From Phlegmacium glaucopus (lineage: Eukaryota > Basidiomycota > Agaricomycetes > Agaricales > Cortinariaceae), in assembly GCA_015039465.1 (NCBI GenBank), contig MU130533.1, forward strand, positions 496,001 through 560,000: 64,000 nt of DNA. Direction: 5' to 3'. A model generated the notes under the pieces. It did not search any database and had not been told where the DNA came from. It saw only the letters and a list, made by a program, of their open reading frames with translations. The first letter of the stretch is position 1. The number at the start of each line of letters is the position of its first letter. Positions 11,501 through 20,261 of this stretch are shown piece after piece. Both the position numbers and the translations under genes were made by a program.

Positions 11501-12639
11501 TCCTTGATCGTCCTGGTTGTTGTGGTAGTTGTGAGAAGACGAAATGATGTTTGTTGATTTGTGAGGAGTGCGGTCACGTGCGGTCACGTGACCATACCTC
11601 GCGGTCTGAACAAAATTCGGAATTCGAATGGCGGCAAGGCATTGCCACCACACATATACAAATTACAGTTAACTTATATACATTTAAATTACTATTGACT
11701 TATATATGGTTCTTTTAATTTTGAATAATATTTAAAAGTAAGAGTTGATGGAATTCCCAGGATTCCGGGTGGATTCGGTGGATCCCAGGATTCCGGGATC
11801 CGGATTCTGGGTGGATCCCAGGATTCCAGGTGGATTCCGGGTGGATTCTGTGTTGGGGATTCCTAAGGAATTCCGGGAATCCTGGTATCAATTTCATTGT
11901 GTACCAGGAATCCTCCTGGAATCCTCCTGGACTGGGAAGAGCCAGGAATGTCAATTTCAGGGGGAATTGGCTGGTAGAAAATTCCTCCCGGAATCCTGGT
12001 ATTCCTACCAGGAATGGTAGGAATCCTCCAGGAATCCTCCCGGAATAGGTAGGAATCCACCAGGAATCCTCCAGGAAGACGTGGGGGAGTGTAAAGACCT
12101 CGGTTAAAACCTCGGAGTTAAAGGACTAATTGATTTATTTTGCTTCCTATAGAAGGAACAGCAAGTAAACAATATGATATAAAGCCATAAATATATACTC
12201 AAGATATCCAAAGGTCTTCCACAAAAAATTTGAGCCCAAAATATTAGTAGAAACAGAAATAATAAGGTTTTTACTTTGACCAAGGATTTTAAATCTGTAC
12301 ATCTGAGAAAATTTGGCTCTGACCCCTGACAATCCCTAGCTGTTCAGTATCCAACACTGTCTCAAATGGCTTGTGACTACTTAGCAATTCAAGAATCATC
12401 AGTATCATCTGAAAGAACCTTTTCAGCAGGAGGAAGAACAGGTACTGTGGACAGGAATCAGTTGGGTACTAAGACTTTTGAAGCTCTTCAGACTTTGAGA
12501 AGTGCTTATAAAAATAAGGTAGTTAGTGCATTAGAAGAAGCTACTGCAGCTGCTCCTAAGGAGTGGGCTACGGAAATATAGTTTATACTGTGTTTCTTAT
12601 ATTTAAATCAAATTGTTTTTGGATAAATGGTTCTTATGG

Positions 12640-12692
12640 TTTGAACTGGTTCTGAACCAGAACCAAACCAAGAGAACCAGTTCTGTTGGTTC

Positions 12693-12723
<31 letters not shown>

Positions 12724-12769
12724 AGAAAATGGGTCCCAAACCAAACTGAACTGAACTTCGGCAACCCTA
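12640..12769 (+). repeat. Right terminus of the hAT element
   Basis: After the transposase stop the sequence runs through GGTTCTGGTTCTGGTTC words and ends GAACTTCGGCAACCCTA. This is the mirror image of the left ends of the MITEs at 18,054, 27,343 and 31,244, including the AGAACC subterminal array. It links those MITEs to this transposase. Confidence 0.8.
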
Positions 12770-13017
12770 TCAATGTGACTAAGGCATAATGACTAAGACT
12801 ACAGATCTAGGTCCAGGAGACAGGTAAGGGTAGGCGCTTCTGTAGGAAGCTCGTGATGGGACGTCACATGGTGACAGAGGGTGTTGGGTAGTGCCGTAGG
12901 CCTAGGCAATAACATAGGGTTGTCATATGATGGGTGAGATCGAGGTGACGGGTGGTGTTATGCATAGACTGGGAGGCGTAGGGTAGGATCAAAGGGAGAT
13001 CCCCTGACACTAAGTTC

Positions 13018-13570
13018 TAGGGTTACCAAAGTTCAGTTCAGTTCAGTTCTTCACCTCCTCAGCCTGAACTGAACTGAACTGTTTGCATATGGTCCTGAAC
13101 CGAACTGAACCATTTAAGAACTGGTTCAAACTGAACTGAACTGAAGAACCATTATAAAATCTGAAATTTTACCAATTTATTTTACAAAGACCTTCCTTAG
13201 CCCTTAGCCACTTGATTTCCGCTCATATATAATCTCAGAACTCCATTAGAACACAGAAAACCATTGTTTTATTTATATTTTCCTAAATAGGCAGTACTAA
13301 TCTATGCTGACATAATAACATTACATACCAAGTCTGGCTGTTAACTCCTTCCTTAGCCATTATTTCATGCTCAAAAGGACTGCCAAACCATTCCAATGTT
13401 CATAAATTACTGAAGGATCACTTGCCAGAAAATGTTAAGTCAAAAGAAGAGAATTGCCTGGCCTTCTAGTACCTAATGGTTCAGCAGTTCAGTTCAGTTT
13501 GAACTGCATGAACCATAAATCTCTAAATGCCTGAACCTGAACTGAACTGAACCAAACTTTGGTAACCGTG
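13018..13570. mobile_element. MITE-like element related to the hAT termini
   Basis: It starts TAGGGTTACCAAAGTTCAG and ends near CCAAACTTTGGTAACC, with GTTCAGTTCAGTTC subterminal words on both sides. The ends resemble the hAT TIR with changes. No clean 8 bp duplication was found, so the right end is approximate. Confidence 0.6.
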
Positions 13571-14174
13571 TCACTAACACCATCAAGTCATGTAGCCCAA
13601 ATGGAAGGTGTTTGTGAATGATTTGGCAGCAAACATCCTGCCCTTCAGAAGAACTGAATTCAAATGTTGAATTCACAGAGTTTTCGGCCATGGGGAGTGT
13701 TTTTTAAATGATAGTCACATCAATATTCAGTTTCTCCTAATGTAATTAATGATGTCACAGGGTCGTGGAAACGGCACGTGATGCTTTTTTTTTTTCGAGT
13801 TTAAAGAAAATTCTTTACACAAGTTCAATGAACGACATCAACGGGCCTCTGGTACGCTCATGACCCGTCACGTGTACATAAACAATGACGGTAACACGAA
13901 ACATATGAGCTCATGAGACGTCTCTCACTGACGTCGAGGAAAGACGTCTCTCACTGACGTCGAGGAGAGACACAGTAAAGATAGCATAAAAGCGAGTCTG
14001 CACAGATTCGTTATGCATCCTTTACTCACTGTCTCTCCCAGGTAAGATCTTACCTCGGAATTCTTCCCTCAGTATTTCGTGATCCTTTACTCACTATCTC
14101 ACCTAGATTCGAGTAGCTAGAAGTACCAGAGCCGTATTTCGGTTACATTCTTCACATCGTATTACTCCTCAACG
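13571..14174 (+). other. 5' leader of the YR retrotransposon
   Basis: No gene is seen. A 26 bp unit (core GTCTCTCACTGACGTCGAGG) occurs twice in tandem at 13,916-13,941 and 13,942-13,967. The string CCTTTACTCACT occurs twice further on (near 14,020 and 14,091). The region is CpG-rich like the element that follows and probably includes its terminal repeat, but the terminus could not be fixed. Confidence 0.5.
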
Positions 14175-15476
14175 ATGAACCATGGCTCCCCTTTCGACAT
14201 CGAATCAGGGATCCCTACTCAATCGGTTATGCTCAATACTACAAGACCCGGAAACTCCGGATCTTTTACGACGCCTAACCAACCCGAGCCAGGACGAGAC
14301 GACCAATCCACAAACTCATCCTCCCTCACCAAACCAACAGACTCTTCTTCAGAGGATGAACGGATCCACCTCATCACTGAACTCGAATCAACCGTTGACC
14401 TTTTTCGAAAGAGTCTTTCCACTAAAACGGAAGCGATCTCGTCAATCTTGCGAATACTCGAGAGAAACCCTGATGTCACGGGTTCTCAATCGCAAAAAGA
14501 ATCGACGTTCGACTCCTATCTCACTGAAATCAACTCATTCCAATCCGACAACCATCCAAAACCCTCAGATCGAACCAGATCACCCCAACTACGACGAGAT
14601 CTCACCACAGACAACTCACCACACACACGAAGAACGCATGAATTGGACGAATCAGACTCAGGAGAAGATGAAGACAAATCAACCAAACGACAAAAACTCC
14701 TTGAATCAGACATGCCATGGTTCTCTACTAGCGAGAATCCAGCAACCTCCGTTATACACCCCAGTTGCCAGGAAACCCGTAGGCTACTGCGAGCCTATAA
14801 CAGAGACATATCCAAAGCCAAATTCTTCGCCAAAATTGCTCCAAACTCACCAACCGGCATCCCCTCCTCACAGTGGGAACGAGTCTTCCGAGGCGACGCC
14901 ATCGACCTCAACCAAATCCTCACGTCGCTCCACCATGTTGTCGCTGATGAAGAGAGAAAGGGTCGCTTGGGAGACACGGAGATCTCTCTTGGAATCACTG
15001 AGGCGAAGAAACATGTCCGAACAGCCTCCGAATGGTCAACCGCATGGAGACGTGCTTCCAAAGCAATCTCTTTCGCGTTCCCCCATAGGAGAAATGAATT
15101 ACTCGAATATGGAGACTACATTGAAGCCGAATTTGCTGCGAAATTACTATCGTCCCATCACAAAATCATATTATATGACATTGCCCTCAGAAATGAAATC
15201 GGAGCAGGACAACATGCCCTCCTCACGGACACCCAACGATTCACTAGACTTTATTCAGCCATCGTTATGCCGGACGGGATCGAATCTTATGGATCCAGTT
15301 TCGTTAGCAAGAAGTCCCATAACTCATCCATCCCCATTAACCGACCCGAAATTTGCAACAAATACAACAACGGATCATGCAGATCAGCAGATGCAGACTG
15401 CAAATATCGCCATGTCTGCAAAGACTGCCGAAAAGCGGGCCATCCCAGTAAAGATTGTCCGGGAAGGAGCCGATGA
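14175..15476 (+). CDS. Gag-like protein of a YR retrotransposon
   Basis: An intact 433-residue frame. The first 190 residues are Ser/Thr/Glu-rich and probably disordered. A helical middle follows (about 200-350). The C-terminus has a CCCH-type zinc finger (CNKYNNGSC ... CKYRH) followed at once by a CCHC knuckle (CKDCRKAGHPSKDC) at about residues 394-428. This fits an RNA-binding nucleocapsid protein that packages element RNA. The +1 frame over the whole gene is also open (see the next entry). No inactivating change is seen, which suggests a young element. Assignment to gag rests on position and on the zinc fingers. Confidence 0.82.
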   Translation: MNHGSPFDIESGIPTQSVMLNTTRPGNSGSFTTPNQPEPGRDDQSTNSSSLTKPTDSSSEDERIHLITELESTVDLFRKSLSTKTEAISSILRILERNPDVTGSQSQKESTFDSYLTEINSFQSDNHPKPSDRTRSPQLRRDLTTDNSPHTRRTHELDESDSGEDEDKSTKRQKLLESDMPWFSTSENPATSVIHPSCQETRRLLRAYNRDISKAKFFAKIAPNSPTGIPSSQWERVFRGDAIDLNQILTSLHHVVADEERKGRLGDTEISLGITEAKKHVRTASEWSTAWRRASKAISFAFPHRRNELLEYGDYIEAEFAAKLLSSHHKIILYDIALRNEIGAGQHALLTDTQRFTRLYSAIVMPDGIESYGSSFVSKKSHNSSIPINRPEICNKYNNGSCRSADADCKYRHVCKDCRKAGHPSKDCPGRSR

Positions 15477-17304
15477 AATATATGGTATCCAACTGAAATA
15501 TTTACGGCACAATCTGTGGGAGGAATCTTCAATACGTTCCCCTACCACAGCAGAGTGGTCGGAATGTGCTACACCACTTCCTCGCCCGCCTATAACAGAG
15601 ACTTCAAACCCTATTATTCAAAAAACTATCACTGATAATCCTACTCTCTTTCAGATTACTACTCCAATCAAAGTTGATACTTTCGAAAACCTCCTTAACC
15701 ATCATCCAAATCAACCTTTCGTCAAGTCAGTGTGTGCAGGACTTCGTGAAGGTTTCTGGCCGTGGGCCGATACTCTTAGCGAATCGTTCCCTATCACCCA
15801 CGACGAATCACGACCTCCTCCATCAGATATGGCAAGAGCAACCTTTATCCGGGAACAATGTGTCATTGAACAAGAAAAGAACCGTTTTTCGAGCTCTTTT
15901 GGCGAAGATCTTCTACCGGGCATGTATTCAATGCCGGTTCACGCCGTGGACAAACCAAATTCATCAGACCTGCGACTCATAACAGACCATAGCGCGGGAC
16001 CATTTTCACTCAATCAAATGATCGACCACTCCCGAGTCACAGGCTTCCCACTCGACAACCTTAGACATTTAGGAGAAATCCTCCTTGATGCCAGACGCTC
16101 TATAGGTAATGTTCCTTTGACTATGTGGAAATCCGACATCTCGGAGGCGTACCGCCTGCTACCTGTTAGCCCATACTGGCAAATCAAACAAGTCAACACA
16201 GTTGACGGGTTACGATTTATTGATCGAAACCTGGCCTTTGGCAGCAGCGCATCCCCGGCTATCTTTATTTCATTCAATAGCCTCATCGCATGGATAGCAA
16301 AGTATGTCAAAGGTTTCGACTACCTTGCTAACTATGTAGATGACTCATTCGGCTGTGACCTTTTGGGAAACACTCTTTGTTATGAACCTTATAATCGTGA
16401 GTTACCTTCCCATCAAAAACAACTTTTAGACTTGTGGGACGAAATCGGAATACCCCACAAACAACATAAACAAGTTTCGGGATGTCCTCTCACCATCATC
16501 GGCATCAATGTCAACCCCAACGACATGACATTCTCACTCCCGGACTCAGCCCGAACACGACTACTTGATGAACTTATATTCTGGGCCTCGAAACCACCGA
16601 AAAATTCATCTGGCAGCTTCAAACTCAAGCATTGGGAACGAATGACTGGATGGTTCAACTGGGCCCTTAATGTTTATCCTCACCTACGCCCAGCCCTAAA
16701 CAATGTCTATGCCAAAATTAAAGGCAAACGGAATAGAGAACAACACGTTTATATTAATAATGCCATCCGGAACGACTTCATGTGGGCCATTGACCACCTA
16801 AAATCTTCCAACGGCATACATCTTCTCAAATCGATTTCATGGCCACCATCAATGGCCGATTTCACAATTTATTGCGACGCATGCCCTGACGGCTTGGGTT
16901 TTTGGTATCCAGACTCTAAAGTGGGATATTATGCCCCCACCCCAGTCAATGTTCCGTCCAATTTCATTTTCTACTTTGAAAGTTTATGTGTTCTATCAGC
17001 GCTTACTCATGTCCAAACTTTAGCACCACCCGGTTCAAAAATTGTCATTTATACTGATAATTTGAACACTGTCGACATCTTTCGATCCTACCATGCCTTA
17101 CCCCATTACAATCAACTACTGAAAGATGCCGTCGACATCATCCTACGTCATCAGTATGACGTTCGGATCTTACACGTCCCAGGAGAAGACAACATTGTTG
17201 CTGACGCGTTATCACGTGTCAAATTTTCTGTCGCCCTCGAGAATGAACCACTTTTAAAAGTATTCGCCTTCCATCCCCCCGGTATGGTGGGGTTACCTGC
17301 GTAA
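14182..17304 (+). CDS. Reverse transcriptase-RNase H polyprotein of the YR retrotransposon
   Basis: A 1,040-residue frame. The recognisable part starts near residue 500. The RT has the motifs DKPNSSDLRLITDHSAGPFS (about 595), WKSDISEAYRLLPV (about 655) and the catalytic box YVDD at 16,333-16,344 (residue 718). RNase H follows: IYCDACPDGLGF (about 896), IVIYTDNLNTV (about 955) and NIVADALSRV (about 1,005). No protease, DDE integrase or methyltransferase domain is seen. With the recombinase downstream this favours the Ngaro side of the DIRS/Ngaro order. The first 430 residues overlap the gag frame and may or may not be translated; they hold six short motifs of the form SLLxR. The stop is 4 bases before the recombinase start. 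Confidence 0.88.
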   Translation: MAPLSTSNQGSLLNRLCSILQDPETPDLLRRLTNPSQDETTNPQTHPPSPNQQTLLQRMNGSTSSLNSNQPLTFFERVFPLKRKRSRQSCEYSRETLMSRVLNRKKNRRSTPISLKSTHSNPTTIQNPQIEPDHPNYDEISPQTTHHTHEERMNWTNQTQEKMKTNQPNDKNSLNQTCHGSLLARIQQPPLYTPVARKPVGYCEPITETYPKPNSSPKLLQTHQPASPPHSGNESSEATPSTSTKSSRRSTMLSLMKRERVAWETRRSLLESLRRRNMSEQPPNGQPHGDVLPKQSLSRSPIGEMNYSNMETTLKPNLLRNYYRPITKSYYMTLPSEMKSEQDNMPSSRTPNDSLDFIQPSLCRTGSNLMDPVSLARSPITHPSPLTDPKFATNTTTDHADQQMQTANIAMSAKTAEKRAIPVKIVREGADEIYGIQLKYLRHNLWEESSIRSPTTAEWSECATPLPRPPITETSNPIIQKTITDNPTLFQITTPIKVDTFENLLNHHPNQPFVKSVCAGLREGFWPWADTLSESFPITHDESRPPPSDMARATFIREQCVIEQEKNRFSSSFGEDLLPGMYSMPVHAVDKPNSSDLRLITDHSAGPFSLNQMIDHSRVTGFPLDNLRHLGEILLDARRSIGNVPLTMWKSDISEAYRLLPVSPYWQIKQVNTVDGLRFIDRNLAFGSSASPAIFISFNSLIAWIAKYVKGFDYLANYVDDSFGCDLLGNTLCYEPYNRELPSHQKQLLDLWDEIGIPHKQHKQVSGCPLTIIGINVNPNDMTFSLPDSARTRLLDELIFWASKPPKNSSGSFKLKHWERMTGWFNWALNVYPHLRPALNNVYAKIKGKRNREQHVYINNAIRNDFMWAIDHLKSSNGIHLLKSISWPPSMADFTIYCDACPDGLGFWYPDSKVGYYAPTPVNVPSNFIFYFESLCVLSALTHVQTLAPPGSKIVIYTDNLNTVDIFRSYHALPHYNQLLKDAVDIILRHQYDVRILHVPGEDNIVADALSRVKFSVALENEPLLKVFAFHPPGMVGLPA

Positions 17305-17308
17305 TCCC

Positions 17309-19104
17309 ATGATCTCAACATCTAGACAACCTACCCGAGAGGTTTGGTCTAGAGAACGCCTTGTCCGCGAACGAGCTATCGCACTTGGTCAAGCCATTGA
17401 TAAAACAACCCTAAAATCATACACTTCTGCTTTAAATTCATATCTATCTTTCGTTCGCCTCCACAATATGCCTGTTGAACCTTCCCCGGAAACCCTATCC
17501 CTCTTCACAGTATACATGTCACACCATATTAACCCGAGATCTGTTACTTCTTACCTCTCAGGAATCTGTCAACAATTGGAGCCTTACTTCCCTGACATTC
17601 GCAATGCCCGCAAATCCATTCTAGTCGAACGAACCCTCAAAGGTTGCATGCGACTCAAAAGTGTTGCCACAAAACGTAAACGCGCCCTCACCCTAGCCGA
17701 TTTAGACCTCGTCACCTCCTCCCTCTCTGATTCTCATCTCCACGACGATCTTCTCTTCGTATCCATCTTACTCTCAGGCTTCTTTGCACTCCTACGTCTT
17801 GGAGAGCTCACTTTCCCAGATGATGTTCAACTTCACAATTGGCGCAAAATTTCTAAACGATCATCCGTCATCACCACCAATTCTCACTATGAATTTCAAC
17901 TTCCGTCTCACAAAGCTGATCGGTTCTTTGAAGGCAACCGAATCATAGTAAAACAAACACAATTCACGAAAATCAACCCACTTTTCCATTTCAATCGCTA
18001 TCTATCCAGTCGTGACAACCTCTTCCCACTATCCTCTCCTCTCTGGTTAACGTTAGGGATGCTGAAGTTCAGTTCGGTTCAGTTCGGGACCCATTTTCTC
18101 AGAACCAGAACCAGAACCACTCAGGAAAACCAGAACCAGAACCTGAACCAGAACTGAACCAACAGAACCGGTTCTCTTGGTTCGGTTCTGGTTCAGAACC
18201 AGTTCGAACCATAAGAACCAGTTAAAAATAGACTTTTGTTAGGATATCACCAATTAGACAAGAAATTCCCATTTAAAATTTTATTTTCTAAAATTACATC
18301 TTATTTCTTAGAAATAAATATATCTTGAAATTTGAGGCCAGAATTTTGTAGTATTGGTGTTATAACTATGACATCACTAAAAGTAAACATGAAAAGAAAA
18401 AATACTACTAAACCATTTTGCCAACTAGTGACAATGTTGAATTGGATTCTTGCAATAGGAGTATAATTAATATTAATAAAACCTGAAGTTATAAAGTAAA
18501 TGAGACATATTATTGATTATGTACTATGCCAGACCAAAGGATGAGGTACTCCTGATTGGAAATATATAGTGTTGGTGACTTGGATAAATATTTTCATTAT
18601 AGATACTGATACAGGTACAATGTGTCATTTAACATGCAAATAAGTAGATATCTTACTTAGGTATTTGCCTTGGGACAAAGTGGTTCAGAACCGGTTCAAA
18701 CCGGTTCAGAACTGGTTCTCATATTTCTGGCCAATCCAGAACCAGAACCAGAACCAGATGGCTGGGGGTGAACCAGAACCAGAACCGAACCAGAACCACG
18801 GTTCAGTTCAGCTGGTTCTGGTTCTCTGGACTGGTTCAGAACCGAACTTCGGCATCCCTAGTTAACGTCACAAGGACATGTCCCCAATCGACGTTTCTTC
18901 ATGACCCGACTACATTCCTTCTTCGACACAGACATCGGTGGCCATTCAATGCGAGCCGGCGGCGCTACCTCCCTTGCAGAACATGGGGTTCCCCCCTCCA
19001 TCATACAGCCTATGGGCCGCTGGTCATCCGACGCGTTCGTCATCTATATTCGAAAAAACCCTGTCCTCGTTCAGGCCCTCCTTTACTCGCATAAAAATTC
19101 ATGA
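17309..19104 (+). pseudogene. Tyrosine recombinase of the YR retrotransposon, split by a MITE
   Basis: The first part (17,309-18,053) has the N-terminal SAM-like region (TTLKSYTSALNSYLSFV) and the first catalytic Arg in FFALLRLGELTF. The second part (18,869-19,104) has the HxxR box in GHSMRAGGATSL and the nucleophile Tyr in DAFVIYIRKNP. The family integrates circular element DNA without making target duplications. The 807 bp MITE at 18,054-18,860 sits between the two halves with an 8 bp duplication. The two parts are in one frame once the MITE and one duplicate are discounted, so the gene was intact until that insertion. Confidence 0.9.
18054..18860. mobile_element. hAT-derived MITE inside the recombinase
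   Basis: The termini TAGGGATGCTGAAGTTC and GAACTTCGGCATCCCTA are inverted, with the exact 8 bp duplication GTTAACGT (18,046-18,053 and 18,861-18,868). AGAACC/GGTTCT words are stacked next to both ends. The interior is AT-rich and non-coding. It has the same termini and subterminal words as the autonomous-type hAT at 6.2-12.8 kb. Confidence 0.93.
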
Positions 19105-19450
19105 TCCTTTTCTTTTTTCCCTTTGTTCCTTTCATTCCTTCCTTCCCTTTCTTTCACTGTATTTGTATCCCTCGCCTCGTCACCTTGTATTTGTATTTCC
19201 CATTTCCTTTCCTTCTTTATTGTATTTGTACCGTCCCTCCCGATCCTTTCCATCCTCAAGTTCCCTATGATGTAATCATCTCTATTATTTCATTTGTACC
19301 CCTTCTCCCTTGTCCAACACCTCCCTTCTTTCTTCGTTATCACCTTACAATTTCCCTTCCTTCTTCCTTCCCCATTTCTCTCTCTCTCTCTCCTCTCATC
19401 TCTCCGCTCATCAAAAAAAAAAAAAAAAAACTTAATTATAGTTGTACCTA
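19105..19450 (+). other. 3' end region of the YR retrotransposon, pyrimidine-rich
   Basis: A long C/T-rich tract with repeated TTGTATTTGTA words follows the recombinase and ends in poly-A at about 19,413-19,430. No gene is seen. It is probably the 3' non-coding and terminal part of the element, but no repeat of the 5' leader was found in it. Confidence 0.5.
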
Positions 19451-19700
19451 GTTCGCGAAAAATGCTACATTAGGCCGTTTGGCTGGCCTGAGAGCCGCCA
19501 AACCGGTTCTGACACGCTAAATCTTGTTCGCGCTTCTCACGCCCGGTCATCATTGGACGCCTATGAGAGGGGTACCTGAAGAATTTACGGGATTTGAATC
19601 GTGGGAAAGTGACTATACAGCTCTTAAGCCACAGTGGCTGTGCAACACAAACGGTCCAAATCAGTGCATCTATCCAATTCGCAAAGCACTCTCGTTCGAC

Positions 19701-20097
19701 ATGTCCAAATCTAAGAAGTGAGATCCTCGGTTTCTTTCATTTAGTGTCTCCTAATCGTGATTTCAGTCATACTAATCACAATCAGAATAAAAAGGCCCAT
19801 AGAAACGGCATCAAAAGACCGAAGGCAACTCGGACACGATCTCTGAGAGGTGTAAGTGTTTTTTTCTTCAAATGCCATTGTTGATATATAACAACCCCTG
19901 GTTTAGGTTGACGCTAAGGTTCGTTTTCTTTATTTTCGAATTACATTTTCCATAATATTAAAGGACCTACAGTTCAGGCGCAATGCCCGATTCGCTCTTA
20001 TTGGTTCCGTACGTCTACTCAATACCGCCACTGGATTGTGTACTCATTTTTTTGTCAGAACAAAGCACGCCTAGAGGCCAAGCAACCAGCGTCATGA
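19701..20097 (+). CDS. RPL29: 60S ribosomal protein eL29
   Basis: A 62-residue cytosolic large-subunit protein in five exons: 19,701-19,717, 19,767-19,851, 19,907-19,918, 19,973-20,008 and 20,059-20,097. The product starts MSKSKNHTNHNQNKKAHRNG and ends with FRRNARFALIGS and a short tail, matching the eL29 family in length and sequence. Exon 3 is only 12 bases (codons for VDAK), framed by GTTTAG and AAGGTTCG. All introns are GT-AG and short (48-55 bases). The start is the conserved MSKSKN. An upstream frame from 19,524 is 5' flank. It is convergent with the TFIIIC gene, 164 bases apart. Confidence 0.96.
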
Positions 20098-20261
20098 AAT
20101 TGATTCCACATTCGAATTTCATATATCTGTTCACACGTACTTCTCCAAAATGCATGCAATAGTCGTTGTTCATCCTCTCCGGATGCCTTTAAGGAGAACC
20201 CAGCTCAACGAAGTATAGTGACTACGATTTCTAAAGACGATTAAAGGACGTATATGTACCA

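Larger units (their letters stand above)
10112..12101. mobile_element. hAT-like element of the CTTTACACTCCCCCAC family, 2 kb
   Basis: The left end CTGAACTTTACACTCCCCC and right end GGGGGAGTGTAAAGACCTC are inverted copies, flanked by the duplication GGTTAAAAC (10,103-10,111 and 12,102-12,110). The arms consist of many GGAATCC/GGATTCC words (10,140-10,390 and 11,745-12,080). The centre holds AT-rich sequence, a hairpin array and GTC-repeat DNA, with no gene. Confidence 0.85.
9879..12338. mobile_element. Non-autonomous hAT-like element, 2.46 kb
   Basis: The terminal repeats TAGGGATTGGCAGGGGTCA and TGACCCCTGACAATCCCTA agree at 18 of 19 positions. The 8 bp GCTGTTCA is duplicated on both sides (9,871-9,878 and 12,339-12,346). 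It interrupts the last part of the hAT transposase just before the dimerisation domain. It carries no transposase; most of its length is the nested element at 10,112-12,101. Confidence 0.9.
6181..12581 (+). pseudogene. hAT-family transposase, decayed, multi-exon
   Basis: This is a hAT cut-and-paste transposase with short introns. In order: an acidic N-terminus from MLSKNDACALDDNG, a Glu/Asp run (6,955-7,013), a BED-like zinc-binding region (GHWCKICK near 7,230, HISRNW near 7,370-7,430), the catalytic RNase H-like part (ITFDAWTSGSQDPY near 7,900; LGWGTSDNAS near 8,165), and a C-terminal dimerisation domain (SSERTFSAGGR at about 12,400-12,440). Damage: a 1-base frameshift in an A-run near 8,410, an in-frame TGA at 8,774-8,776 where the family usually has Arg, and a 2.46 kb insertion at 9,879-12,338. 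An 81 bp insertion at 9,154 keeps the frame. Its right terminus at 12,640-12,769 matches MITEs elsewhere in the window. The left terminus was not found. Confidence 0.88.

Noticed and set aside
11221..11557. Long open frames in all forward frames
   Set aside because: They come from GTC-type repeat DNA without stops and would encode Val/Arg/Trp/Ser runs.
12770..13017. A tRNA or other small RNA gene in gaps between elements
   Set aside because: No A/B-box pair or cloverleaf could be supported here or in the other gaps inspected.
13916..13967. 26 bp direct repeat as a CRISPR-like or regulatory array
   Set aside because: Only two adjacent copies; better read as part of the YR element leader.
19524..19721. 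65-residue frame upstream of RPL29 as a gene
   Set aside because: Its end overlaps the conserved eL29 start in another frame and it has no recognised domain.
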